Source of the DNA: Epiperipatus broadwayi | Lineage: Eukaryota; Onychophora; Udeonychophora; Euonychophora; Peripatidae | Reading direction: 5' to 3' | Length of the DNA stretch: 64,000 bases | Assembly (NCBI GenBank): GCA_028023455.1 | Contig: JAQFVV010006506.1 | Coordinates: 622,501-686,500, forward strand | Shown here: one piece after another, positions 22,807 to 35,800 of the stretch | Numbering within the stretch: the first letter of the stretch is position 1 | How the letters are laid out: each line of letters opens with the position of its first letter | Notes under the pieces: generated by a model | Database searches by the model: none | What the model was told of the DNA's origin: nothing | The model's input: only the letters and a program-made list of their open reading frames with translations | Position numbers and translations under genes: made by a program

Positions 22807-25604
22807 CTATTGACACAAATATTTTTTGAATGATTTATAAGAAATATTATTCAGATCAATTGAACATTCATATACAAATTTATTAAACAACTTTGACTCA
22901 GAATAAACATATTGTCTTCTACTAGATTCCTTAAAAATTTTTGCTAAAGGTAATTGAAATTTATTAGAAAGACGAGTATTTAGAACATAAACTCTAGAAT
23001 TCAAAAAAGGTTTAGCACAAAAAATATCAAAAATAACTCTATATTGATATAAGTGATTTACATCAAATAAACCAAATGCAATATAAATATCTCGAACAGA
23101 AGAGGAACGAGATCTACCAAAAATAATGCGCAAAGTATAATTTTGCAAAACACGCAAAGAAGATAAAATATGTGGAGAAGCATTACCCCAAATAATGATA
23201 TTGTAAGATAAATTACTCTGATAACAGGCAATGTAAATAAAAATAAGAGCAGACCTAGGAAGAAATGTAACTAAATAATAAAACATATAGTTTAAATTAC
23301 GTAACCGTTAACAAAGATAGGTAATGTGATTTGTCCAGGACAATCTGGAGTCAATATATATTCCCAAATAACAATAATTATCTACCAAAGGAATATTCTC
23401 ACAAGTACATATACTATTAAAATGCAAAATATACTTACAGCAAATTTTAATCTTAAGAGAAAAAAAAGTACGCTTATAAGAAAAAAGAATAGCTTTTGTT
23501 TTATCTAAATTGACCAACAATGAATTATATACCAACCATTTACCAATTGAGTCCAAATCCTCATTCACTAATTTTTCAAGAAGATTATAAGAAACAGCAT
23601 TGCAAGATAAAGCAATATCATCAGCAAAAACAAAAATCTTAGAATGTAACTTCAATGAAAATAAATCATTAATATAAATTAAAAACAATAGAGGACCAAG
23701 TACTGAACCTTGCGGAACTCCAGAATTAATCAAGACCACATCACTGATAGTACCATAAATATTAGTAAACTGTTTCCTATCATTTAAATAACTCTCCAAC
23801 CAACTACCAATAGATCTACGAAAACCATACAAATAACAACGCTTAATCAAAATATTATGATTAACAGAATCAAATGCTTTAGATAAATCAAGATAAATAG
23901 CCAATGTTTTAAGTTCCTGGTCCAATGAAGATGTCAAATACTGAACATGATGTTTTAAAGCATCTAATGTACTTCTGCCAGAAAGAAAACCATATTGATA
24001 GTCAGATAAAATTTTATTTTTAAACAGAAATGACAACATTTGATCCCTAACAATCATTTCCAATAATTTAGAAAAAACAGAAATAATAGCAATTGGCCTA
24101 TAATTGACCATAAGAGTAGAATCACCCTTTTTATAAACAGGAGTAATAACATTAACTTTCAGACATTCTGGAAATGATCCAGACTTCAAAGATAAATTAA
24201 ATAAATGAACTAAAACAGGCAAAAATGCAACCTTATTTTCTTTAAGCATCTTAGGTGTTATACCGTCTAGTCCAAAAGAAGTGACATTTCTTAAACTCTC
24301 AATTGCTACAGACAACTGAGATTCAGAAACATCAGAATATAAAAAAGAATTCAAACTTGAATAAGAAGACAAAATCTGCTCAGGCACATCACGCATCGAT
24401 AAATTTACAAAATACTCATTAAACCGATCAGCTAAATATTTTTCATTATTCTGTAACTCAATTAAACTTTCATTATATTTAATACATTTAATACGATCAG
24501 GAGAAGATTTTTTAATCAAAGAATTTATTGTTCTCCATTTCAAAGAAACATTTTTATCACTAAGAAATTCTTGATAATATCTAAACTTCAACTTTCTAAT
24601 ATCAGACCTAATTTCAACATTAAGTTTTTTTAAAACATCTGATGAGCCATCCAAAGCTTTTAACACATATCTCTGATTAATTTTACATACCAGCGCATCT
24701 GTCACCCAAAGAGATCTTCTATTCTTACTTGTCAATTTTAAATGAAACTTTGCTTTAGCAATTAAATCTAAAAAAATAGCTTGGAACCCCAAAAATGCAT
24801 CATTTACATTATCATAAATATCTCATCCCAATTCTGAACAGATAATAAATAATTCAATTTAGAAAAAGATAATTTCTCAACATATGCACACACATTAATA
24901 TTATCCATACAATTCAATAGTTTTAATTCAATAGCAAAATGATCTGTAAGAAATAATTTAGAAAGAGACGAATCAGAAAATAATCCGCGGCTTAATCTAA
25001 CAAAAATATGATCTAAAAGAGATTGAGATATAGGAGTTATACGCGTATGTGAAAAAAGCGTTTGACTAAATCCATAGCTATAAAGTAAATTTAAATAATC
25101 TATAGTAGACTTACAAGCATTATTTAACAAATCAATATTTAGATCACCCATTAAAACAGCAGATTCTGAACCCAAATCTAATAACAAAGAATCAAGTTCA
25201 GTAACAAAATCCAAAACTTTACTTGTACATGATCTATATATAGCCAAAATAGAAAGCACACATTTAGGAAGTCTCAAAGTTAATAAAATACATTCTGCAG
25301 TATTAAATGTTGGAATAATGAAAGAAAAGTCTAAACCAGATTTTATAAAAACCATAACACCACCAGATCGTAAATGCATATGAGGAGAAAGTATACTCGT
25401 ATAGCCATTCAAACTATATAAATTTTGTTCTTGTAAAGAAATCCAAGTTTTCGTTAAAATAATTACATCAAAATGAAATAAAGGAAAATTATTTAAATAA
25501 ACTACAAGTTCATCAAAATGACATCTAATGCTATGTATATTTAAATGAAATAATTTAAGTGAAGCAAAATCTTTTTTCTGAGAAATGAAATCAGAATTTA
25601 TCAT
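22807..25604 (-). pseudogene. LINE 3 ORF2: endonuclease - reverse transcriptase, broken
   Basis: Reading from 25604 downward, the nuclease part (to about 24815) contains LNIHSI, GDLNID and a final TDHFAIEL. The expected catalytic glutamate in the LTETW motif is lysine here (K52; codon at plus-strand 25449-25451 is AAA on the sense strand). A one-base shift near 24805-24820 joins it to the RT frame, which has YRPIAI, YLDLSKAFDSVNH, GVPQGSVLGPLLF and FVFADDIAL (Asp codons 23617-23622). A TAA at 23308-23310 then interrupts the same frame. The C-terminal segment (WGNA..., LRVLQNYTLRIIF) continues to the stop at 22807. Enzymatically dead as it stands. Confidence 0.88.
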
Positions 25605-25616
25605 AATAAATAAATT

Positions 25617-26518
25617 TCAGAATGACTCCAAATCACTTTCATTTCTAATTAAAACACGAGAATTATAATCTTTTCTCACATACACCGATCCATTATGAAT
25701 GAAAGCAAAACCTTGACCAGAATGTAACTTCTGTTTCGCCAACCATAAAAGCCTTCTATTGAATGGAGTCAAATGCTAATTAATATAAATACATTTGTTA
25801 TTATTAACCCCAGGCAAAATTTGAGAAACTGTTAAAACAGATTTTTTTTTAATTAAAAACTGTATGGCAGAATTTCGTGATTTAAAACGAGCTACAACAA
25901 AACCTAGAGCTCCTGATTTATTTTTTGTACGAAAAACGTTTTCCAAATCAATAGCAACATCTGAAACACCGAGCTTGTCCGCCACGTTAGTTAAAATTAA
26001 TGGCAAATTTTCATTTTCTTGAAAAGGCAAACCCTGTATTTCAACTTCATGATCCAGATTAAATCGTTCCATAGAATGTAATTTATCTTTCAGTAACAAA
26101 ATCTCATTCTCATTTGAAGTACAATAATTAGAAAGACGAATTATTTCTTGATTATTCCGATCCACATTTTCATGTAAAGAAATAACTTCTGTCCACAAAT
26201 TAGCAACCACTTGAGATAACTCTGAAATTGTATTATGAATTACAGGCAATAATTTTAATTTATCCAAAATCTTCTCCAAAATTAAATCAGGTGAATTTTT
26301 AGCAGTCATAGACGAATCAAAACATCGCTAGCCTTAGAAAAACTAACTCTACAAGCAGCACACCTCCATTCTTGCTTCTTTTTTATAGACATTCTTCGGT
26401 AAGTAGTATCACTCAAAGATGCACATTCAAAGTGCATACCGGATGTACAACCAAAGCAGGATACGAAATTACCATTTTTTGGTAAAAGTTCTTTACAAAT
26501 AGAACATGAATCCATCAT
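25617..26518 (-). pseudogene. LINE 3 ORF1: PHD finger, coiled coil, FP-like C-terminal domain
   Basis: Three pieces form one ORF1. From 26518, the 70-codon segment carries a Cys4-His-Cys3 PHD-like finger (CSIC, CFGC, HFEC, CAAC). It ends at 26306 in an ATGA overlap with the next frame (26309-25776), a heptad-rich coiled coil (LDKLKLLPVIHNTISELSQV). After a TAG near 25776 the same frame continues as HLTPFNRRLL, then LAKQKL, then NGSVYVRKD, ending at TGA 25617-25619. The LTPxNRxLL...NGxxxVRK pattern is that of the FP-type domain seen at the end of PHD-containing LINE ORF1 proteins. The role is presumably RNA or chromatin binding. The ATGA overlap could be a frameshift or genuine coupling. Confidence 0.75.
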
Positions 26519-26587
26519 TAAAAATTTAAAAAGTTAAAAAATCAAGAGAACAAGTAAACACGTCTTTACACTAGAAAACCGGAAGTA

Positions 26588-26653
26588 TAATAATAATAAT
26601 AATAATAATAATGATGATGATGATGATGATGATGATGATAATAATAATAATAG
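26588..26653. repeat. Compound AAT/ATG microsatellite, 5' flank of LINE 3 and tail of SINE copy 1
   Basis: AAT units, then nine ATG units, then AAT and AGT variants. It lies between the 5' end of LINE 3 and the 3' end of the minus-strand SINE. Confidence 0.92.
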
Positions 26654-26820
26654 TAATGGTTGTTGTCGATGAACCACCATATCTCACTGGATGGCGCTGT
26701 TTTCGCGCTAAAACACATAAAAATGCCATTTCTGTGGCTGACACATTCGAACCCGCGTTTTCTATAATACAACTTTTTTGTTGTACTACAGATTGCAGGC
26801 CACTATGTCACGTCTCAGTA
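26654..26820 (-). mobile_element. tRNA-derived SINE, copy 1
   Basis: On the minus strand, GTGACATAGTGGCC (A-box-like, plus 26800-26813) is followed about 50 nt later by GCGGGTTCGAATGTG (B-box, plus 26743-26757). Next comes a unique body ending GCCATCCAGTGAGATATGG, then TGGTTCATCGACAACAACC and an ATT-rich tail. This is the layout of a polymerase III tRNA-derived SINE. A second, truncated copy of its 3' half lies at 27905-27968. Confidence 0.65.
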
Positions 26821-26910
26821 CAGCATGTATGTTTACACAGCAAATACATTTTCCCAATTTGCACAGTTTATAAAAAGGTTACGGCTTGGGGAGAGGGTGT
26901 GTTTTTTTGA

Positions 26911-27390
26911 ATTGGATGGAAATGTTATTTTCATTGGATTTTTTTTTATTTTAAAGTATTGAAATGTTCAGATTTTGTAAAGTAATAATTAACAGACTTT
27001 TTACACCATAATGTATTGAAGTTTTAAGTAGTAAATGTTGATGAGATATACGTATAAAGTGAATTGGAATTAGGTAACACGTCAAGTAATGCACTGTTCG
27101 CACCATTTCCATGAGACATTTTAAGATTGTACCGTGTGTATATTTTTGAAATAAAAAAGAGCGTTAACACAAAAATATCCAGTAAGAAAAGTAGCATATA
27201 TTATAAACATTTTATATACATATTTGCCGTTGTTTAAAAAAGTTTTAGTTTTTTTCTTTTCTCCGACTACTGTTATACTTTGTTGAATATAGTTTACATT
27301 TATCATTATCATTTATTTTATAGATGTTAGTAAAAAAAATATTTACAAAAATATGATTTTGATATTTTTTATTTTAGCATTACAAACAAC
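26911..27390. other. Unassigned AT-rich spacer
   Basis: No ORF or element is recognised. The phrase TTTATTTTAGCATTACAAA (about 27367) recurs with one change after the telomere-like array (about 27840). Confidence 0.5.
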
Positions 27391-27394
27391 AGAA

Positions 27395-27604
27395 CACTAA
27401 ACATAAACCTAACTCTAAACTAACCCTAAAACTAACCCTAAACTAACCCTAAAACTAAGCCTAAACTAACACTAAAACTAACCCTAAATGTAACCCTAAA
27501 CTAACTCTAAAACTAACCCTAAACTAACCCTAAAACTAACCCTAAACTAACCCTAAAACTAACCCTAAAGCTAACCCTAAAACTAACCCTAAACCTAACC
27601 GTAA
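27395..27604. repeat. Interstitial telomere-like array
   Basis: About 210 bp built from alternating CTAACCCTAAA (11 bp) and CTAACCCTAAAA (12 bp) units, so a dimer of 23 bp, with scattered variants (CTAACTCTAAA, CTAAGCCTAAA). CCCTAA is the complement of TTAGGG. The regular extra A and CTAA spacing shows it is a degenerate telomere-derived satellite, not a true telomere. Confidence 0.85.
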
Positions 27605-27904
27605 CAACTTTTACTTTTAGTTGTCATTCTATTTGAAATAAAAAATAGCGGTAAACAACAACAACAAAAAAGCCGTAACTCCGGTAAAAAAATCTCCAAT
27701 AGAAAATTGATTTTTCTGATTAAAAAGAAAACTAAAAAAGACGAATCAAATTGTACTTTGTGTATTTTATTTTACATTTATTAATAAAAAATAATATTTA
27801 AAATTAAATAATATTTTAAAAAGACGATTTTCTTTTGTTTTTATTTTCGCATTACAAAAAACACATCAAAATGATTATAATTAACGAAATGTGAATGATC
27901 ATAT

Positions 27905-28192
<288 letters not shown>

Positions 28193-28376
28193 GACAAAAA
28201 TGTATGGGAAATACCTTTTTGAATATATACGATTTGTTTCATTTTATTTTTTTCCAAATTGTATGTGTTTAATACTAAAATATTGGAAAATACAATTTTA
28301 TATATTCATTAAAACTATTATTGTTTTTTATTAAGAATATACTTACATGCTCTACTTAATTTAGGTGAGATAAAAA

Positions 28377-28500
28377 TAAATAATGGCTATGTCAATTTTG
28401 TGTGAGGAAGGGGTCGCTAGTGTATAATAAATGTTGCATAATTACTGAGATTCTTGACTTCGTTTAAGGAGAAGCTACAGTACATCACATCACATCAGAC
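28377..28500 (+). repeat. Dispersed short repeat ending in ACATC units (copy A)
   Basis: The core GAGATTCTTGACTTCGTT then TAAGGAGAAGCTACAGTAC ends in (ACATC)3. Two other copies occur at 38120-38246 (B) and 48550-48664 (C). The 3' simple tail suggests a SINE, but I see no clear A or B box. Confidence 0.55.
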
Positions 28501-29289
28501 AACTAATGTAGTAAAATTAATTATAATTAAAAAATAAAAAGTATATGTATACATTCAGTTAATATTTATGTAAAAGCATTATCTTTTGTAAGCTAAGGAC
28601 AAGATTCAATTACAATAAAATCAATTTGTTTTTTTTATTTTAGATACTTCTACTCCAGTAGCAGGTAAGCTGCTTGTTTTCTTAGTTCATACTTGTATGT
28701 CTATCATTAAATACAAATTACAATAAATAAACAAAAATGTTTAAAACGAGATTGTAGAAATTTACTACTATTAATATTAAATATAAATGATGCTATTCAA
28801 AAGGTTATTATATTAAAATATTTTATTTCAATGTATGATGCCGTTTACCATTAGCACAAATGCAATTTTTGTGATGATTTTTAACAATACCGTACTATAT
28901 ATATATATATATATTGTAGTCGGCATATAATGAAGTAATTACCTCTTATGCATAATATAGAAATAATTTATCCTCAAATAATATCTTGCTATATATGTAT
29001 TGTAGTGGTAAATCAATGATATACACAGTGGAACTAATATGCTTTGTTTAACATCTTGTAAATAATATGATAATAACTCAATGTTATACACACTAGCAAT
29101 AACTTGCAACATTGTAATAATATGTTATATATACTGAAGTATTTAGTTGCTATATATTATATACTACTATCTTTATGAATTATAGTGGTAATCTGCTGTA
29201 TATACTATAATAGTAACCTATGTATATTTTACAAAACTAATTTGATGAATATACTATGATAATAACTTGATATTGGAATGTGTGAAAAT

Positions 29290-32200
29290 AGAAGAACAAG
29301 GGAAGAGACAACTGTTTTGAAAAGTGGACATTAATTCTACTACAAAGATTCAAATGTTGAAAGGATATGTGGAGTAGGATTTATTACAAATACACAAAGT
29401 GGAAAATCAACATTATGGAGAATTGATGGTCTATCAGGTAGAGTGGGAAGTTATTCAAATTATTAGCAGACACAAAATGCAGAGAATTCAGATTTATGCC
29501 TCAAAAAGTTCTCATAGTGATGAAGTAGTAAAAGATTTTTATATTGATGGACAAAAGGTTTTTCATCAATCCAAAGAACATTTCAAAATTGTTATGGGAT
29601 ACTTTAATGTTACAATTGGTAAACACTTGATTGAAAGGAGAAATTGCAGTAGGTAAATTTGTTTATGTAATAGAAATGAGAGGGGGCAAAGATTTATGGG
29701 ATATGCAGAAAAAGTAAAACTTTATATTAAAAATTTCTTTTTTTTTCTAAAAAAAATGTAAAAAGAAAATAGACATGGAAGCACCACATGTGAAAGTATA
29801 GCCGAATTATAAATAGTCAAAATAAGAGTCATAGATCACATGTCCCTATTCTCTTAAGCTTGTAAGTTATAAACAATGAGGATCGCCAATTCTCCAACAA
29901 GCTTTGTGATAAATGCTTAGCCAGAGAAAGCATTTTTAATATCTCTGTCTGGACCCCCCACCCCCTGACCATGGTTTTGTGCTTTGGCACCCCTGACCAT
30001 GGTTTCGTGCTTTGGCACTCCTCAGAGAGGTGCCAGAGTAGGTACAGTCACTAGAGTGCCAAAGCATGAAACCATGGTCAAGGGTTGGGGGGGGGTTCCT
30101 GACAGGATATTTTAAATGCTGGCTCTGGATAAGCATTTATCACAAAGCTTGTTGGGGAATTGGCAATCCTCATTGTTTATAGCAGAATTAGTTTATATTT
30201 TGGCTAACAGAAATTAAATATTTCAAGATTGTAATGTTCTTAATAAATTCAACACAGGAAGTCGTAATCAATTAGTGAGATGTAAGATAAATGTTAATGC
30301 AAAACTAGTAAGAAAAAAATTTGTAAGAAAAACAATATTCACAAATAATATTCCTAATCTTCAGAAAGATTCTAATGAATTGGAATTAGAACTTGCAAAT
30401 CCATTTGAAGTATAAGCTGATTTTGAACATGATTAAGACTTGAATGAAATTAATAGGAAAATAACTGATACACTTTAATAAACTGCAAAAAAAATAGCTG
30501 GTAAAAAGCAGCAATTGAACAATACAATTTCTATTGAGACTAGAGATGAAGAAAACAAGGGATATGACAGTATATAGAAATGATGCATTAAGCAGGAATG
30601 GATATCTCGAATTTAGTAAAATGGTGCAAAAAAGCTAATAAGAATATAAGAAAGTATAAGTGTGAACAAGCAAGAAAAGCTATTAAAGAGAATAAAAATC
30701 TCAAAAGTATAAAACAACATTATGGTATTAGTAGGAAATTTATGTCTGCATAAAGAAAAAATCGATGGAAATACTAATAATCATGACGGATCATGACATT
30801 TGTGGAAGAGTTATATCAATAATTATATAGTTATAAAGAACAAGTACCTTCTATAGCTATTGTATCTTCTGAATTATCCATAATTTTAAATAAAGAAGTG
30901 AGTCATGCAATTAAATTTGCGAAGAAGGGAACATTTCCAGGTAATGACGGAATTTCAATTGATGTGTTAAAAGAAGCAGGTGAAGAAATAATTTTAACAA
31001 AGTTATATACCAAATGTTTAAATAATAATGATATACCAAATAATTGAAAGAATGCAGTATTATTATTTAAAAAGGATATTAGAAATTAAAAGCCAATAAA
31101 TCTTTTATCAGTTTTGTACAAAACTTTTACCAAAATAATTACAACTTGACTAAAGAGAACTTTGGATTTCAACTAACCAAAAGAACAAGCTGAATTTAAA
31201 AATAGTTTTAGTAAAATGGATCATATCAAGTTTGGAGAAAAGTTATAGAAAAGACCAATCAATATAACTGCCTATTATGCTTTAGATTTTTAGATGATAA
31301 AAAAGAATTTGATTCTACAATCATTTTTAAAAGTGATTAATACATTGGATCATCAAGTTATAGAACCAGGATATTATCATATTCTGAAGAATATTTATAA
31401 AGATGCAGCAGCAACAATTATATTATATAATGATACTTAGAATGTTAATATTGAAAAGGGTGTATGACAGAGTGACTTCGGATCTTCCAAAAAATTTACC
31501 GTAGTGCTGCAAGAAATATTTTGTGGTTTAAAAGGGATGTTAAAGTAATAAAAATAAATGGAGATTATTTTTGTAATTTAGATTTTGTATATGATGTAAT
31601 TGTTTTTGCAAATAATGCTTCAAGAAATGGTTCAAGAGCTATCAGATGAAAGTAAGAAAGTAGGACTAAAAGTAAAGGTTAAAATTATTAAAGAAATATT
31701 TAATCGATTTTCTTAAAAGTTGAAAAAAATTGACTATGATGAGATAGAAGTTAACAACTACAAATATCTTACTCAGACTATTATTCGATATGTAAACTTA
31801 ATTGATAAAATTAATCATAGAAATAAATTTTATTGGAGTGCTTTTGGTAGAAATAACTATATTAAAAGAAAGTATGCCTAAGTGTTTAAAGAGGAAACTT
31901 TTTAATAAATGTGTTTTACCAATTCTTATGGATCTAAAATGTGGGTACTTAACAGAAGATCAATACGAAGACTTCAGACTACTCAAAGAAGTATAGAGAG
32001 ATGCATTTTGTGAATAACAAAAAGGTATTGAAAATAAAAATACATGGATAAGAGAATAAACAGATGTTACAGACCTTGTTAAAAGATATAAGAGAGAGAA
32101 GTGGAATTGGAATAGACATATTGCTATAAGACTGATAATAGATAGAGATGATGAAATGTTAAACTGGATTTTAAGATATTGGGAAAGTCCCCAGAAAGTG

Positions 32201-32325
32201 ACCACACATGACATGAATGGATGACATAAGGTAGTATTCAGCGATGATATGGAGAAGAGGGTAGAAATTGAAGAAGATGGATTGAACGTGGAGAGACCTT
32301 TATACTTCAATGGATTGATAATGAT
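29290..32325 (+). pseudogene. Decayed RTE-type LINE (endonuclease - reverse transcriptase)
   Basis: Conceptual translation across many stops and shifts gives the ordered motifs of an RTE polyprotein: GVGFI near 29375, QIYASKSSHSDEVVKDFY (29490-29550) with IVMGYFNVTIG (normally GDFN), then FNTGSRNQLVRCKIN (about 30250), KKGTFPGNDGIS (30925), WKNAV-like LLFKKD and LLSVLYKTFTKII (31060-31140), and a C-terminal SDDMEKRVE (32240). The catalytic YxDD block is no longer readable near 31590. The order and spacing fit RTE elements of about 3.2 kb. A 313-bp MITE (29869-30181) is inserted between nuclease and polymerase. Long dead. Confidence 0.8.
29869..30181. mobile_element. MITE with 52-bp terminal inverted repeats inside the RTE remnant
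   Basis: The left end TATAAACAATGAGGATCGCC (29869-29920) and right end (30130-30181) pair with about two mismatches over 52 bp. The centre holds a second, nested inverted repeat around CCATGGTTTCGTGCTTTGGC, and direct copies of CCATGGTTT. The RTE frame is interrupted exactly by this unit. The outermost TA could be the target duplication; superfamily unknown. Confidence 0.85.
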
Positions 32326-32754
32326 TGACAATTGGGATGATAGTGCATCAATAATCTGCTATATATACTAAGAAGCAAACTACTGAATATGTTGCACTAT
32401 TAATTTGTAGTATAATTTCTAGTAGAAATTATAATTTTTAAACAATATGGATCCTCACTGCAGAATGAACATCTCTCCAACTATTTTTACAAGTTTCTTT
32501 AATCTGTAGGTTTTTCTCCATAACACATGAGCATATAAATTCATCTCACATCTGCTCTATTTCTAGTTTTTTTTAAAAATCTTTTTGAATTAAGAACAAA
32601 AAAAAAGCATTTAAATGATCTTTCTCATGCTATATTTTAAAAATATTATTTTATAGATTTGTGATTAACCATGCTATATTGCTTGCATTATATAGCTTTC
32701 TTATATAAAAGTGGCCTTGATAGAATATATCATTGCATAAAAGTAACTTGCCCA

Positions 32755-32802
<48 letters not shown>

Positions 32803-35800
32803 CCTGAGACCTTAAGGCCGACCATGGACAAAATGGTACATTTTGTAAAACTATTGACAAATACTTTTTCAGAATGACATGTATGATTTTGGTACAAATA
32901 CCAGTCTAGGTCTGTGCTTTGTAATAGTAAGTAAGCATGGAAAACTTGGGTTCCTTCCTTATTAATTTAAATTAATAATTAAATAAATAGCAGTGAGACT
33001 CTTCTTATCTTTAATAAATTGCAAATTATAGCATTAAAAGAATAAATTCTATCATAACATTATCTAGTAAATTTATCTATGACTTTATAGAAACAATCAA
33101 TTTTGCATCATATACCAGAATTAACAAAGCAAGCTAAAGTGAAGAAAGAGGTAACTGGGATTTTATTGTACCACACACATCACGAACTACCTGATAACCA
33201 AAGCATTCAAATATTTCGCCAGAATATTAATAAGACTTATATGCCCTATTAATGACAATATGTGCTCTAATGCATGCTTTACTCAATATGTAGGATTTTC
33301 TGGTTTTGTGAATGACAAATAGCAATGGCACAGTAGGTTAAATTATGAAGTAGGATTTATTTACAATTTTATGTTTAACAAATGATTATATAATGTCTCA
33401 ATATGATAAATAAATAAGTAAATAAACAAATAATACAAACAGAATAAATAAAATACCATTCCATTTGTTTACTTCAAGAGATGGATACTATACCAGATTT
33501 TACTATAAATTGACTTAATTTCAGCCCTGAGAAAAAAGAATGGAGTTCAACATCAAGTCATGAAATATCTAATGTCAGTTCCAGAACCAATGAACCTATA
33601 CTATAAACTTATAATAATAATAATAATAATAATAATCAATAAGTAATGGCATATTTGAAAGTGTTAGCCATAATAAAAATGGAGATTCAAACCTCAATTC
33701 AGCTAAAATATTATGTAAATAAACATATGATATACTATAGGGACAATTTAGATAAGATGTCCTGCTATTCCTTATGACTGAACTTACAAGTTATAACTAT
33801 AGATGAAAGAAGATGATTTTAGCATCATAGTACAAAATACTTTGCCCAAACCTACATTTATAAAGTAAAATGATATTCCTGTGGATGCATCCATCTACAC
33901 ATAGAAATAACACAACACTGAATACCATGTGGGTTTATAGACCACCACAAGCAACAAGTATAGTTACACACAGTTCTGTGGATTAACGACCAGTGCAAAA
34001 ATGAGTACAAAATACAGAAAATAGCAAATAATTATTCTGCGGATTAACCACTAGCACAGACTAATACCATTTAACATTATAAAGCAGTATTAATATTTAC
34101 TTCAAATCAAAATGTAAAATCATCTTTCTCAAATATTCTTCTAACTCAGAATACATCAGCAGTCTAGCAAACATGAGTTTAGGCATAATGAAAAGTGTTT
34201 TATAATAAAGGGCGACTGAGATAATGACTGACTCTGCTTTAAATATGAGCATAACAATGATGTATAAATATGACATAAGTACAGGCACAGAATCCCGGAA
34301 AGACTCATAGGAATAATTCATGTAATGTTAACACACATTATAAATTCACCAATAGTTCCTAACTTTTCGCAAGCGCTGTTCCTCAATTAATTATTCTTTT
34401 CAATCCTTTGATTTTAAATTAAGCGTAGTAAAAGTACATATCTTCACCCATAAGTTCATATGAAAATAATATCAAAATAAAATACGTTATTCAAATAAAC
34501 ATTAAATTAAAGTACACAACATTTTGGGTATGGTAAATATTCACCCATAAAATAAATATAGCAAACCCTGAACAATTAATAATAATTGAAAGTGTGCTAA
34601 TCTTTCACATGCGCTAAGACAGCCAATCAGATTTTAAACAGCCGTCTAATGTATATCACGTAAAATAATAATTTTTAATTACAACGTCGAATTTCAGAGG
34701 TGTGGTTATATACCTTTTTGTTCCAATTACTGTGAGCACTCCTAAATTAATGGATTCTTGCATGGGCTCTATGAATAGATGAGATAATTTTCAAAAGCAC
34801 GACGTGTAGAGTTTTAATGAAAATGTTCCTTATAAGTTATTAAATTCTACATCCTATGTCAAGTATTATTCCAAATTTATAATATTTAGATTATATTAAT
34901 TTGTCTATTCACCTCAAAAACTAGAAAAAATAATCGGAGCAAATAATAATCTAATAATCCAACATCTGTGATGGAAGTCAGAAAATAGTTTTCTTTTAGT
35001 TAGCTGTTCTACAGCTGTTATCATTATTTCAAATAATAAACAAATTAAATAATAGGTACGTTATTGGTAATATACGTTTAAATAGAATAATCAATCCCTT
35101 ATTATTTAGCTATTGACACACAAAGACATAAAATAGCGTTTCCCTCCACATATGCATAATATAATAAAACATTTTAAAATAATGACTGCAAGATTTTATA
35201 AATTAAATCAGTATAACACTTTATGATGCACGTATAATATAGTTATCTGAATAAGCAATGAGATTAAAATATTTTGTTTAATTTTACCAGTTTGCATGCA
35301 ATAGAAAGAATAACAAATACACTGATCTTTTAGCTATTACTTCCACTTTCAAGGTTAATCGTTCCGATATATTTTAATTGTAGATAGTTGAGAAGATTAT
35401 CAGCAATTGGATTACTGGTTGGAAAAACTTGAACAGATTATTTAACTTCAGCCAGTCGTTATTGTTACAATATCACAAATCTTGTAGTTTGATTCATAGG
35501 AGAATTTTGGCTTGGTTCGTTTTGTTATTAATTTTTAAAATGTTCATTACATGTTTTATTTACATGTTATCTTTACTCCATTTTCTTTTTCTTTTTTTAA
35601 AAAATTATGAACGCTATGTCACACTTAAACACAAAACGTGTTTAGCACATTTTACCTAATAATTGAAAATTAATTAAATAAATGGCTTTTGATCTAAATG
35701 AAAGATAATTTCTAGGATTATTTTAAATAAATAGGATTATTATTATTCTTAATCACATTTTACTAAACTTGATATATGTTGTTGATGTCTTACAAGTTAA

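Larger units (their letters stand above)
22589..26587 (-). mobile_element. CR1/L2/Jockey-type LINE 3, full-length, mutated
   Basis: A 4.0-kb minus-strand element with ORF1 (26518-25617), ORF2 (25604-22807), a roughly 200-nt 3' UTR and a terminal short repeat (TTGAA units) before an ATT-type tract. An APE endonuclease, a FADD reverse transcriptase with PQGSVLGPLLF and a PHD-containing ORF1 place it in the Jockey superfamily (CR1, L2, Daphne and relatives). Several stops and a frameshift show it is inactive. Both ends adjoin AAT/ATT microsatellite. Confidence 0.85.

Noticed and set aside
27395-27604. CRISPR-like array
   Set aside because: The units are contiguous telomere-type repeats without unique spacers, and the context is eukaryotic.
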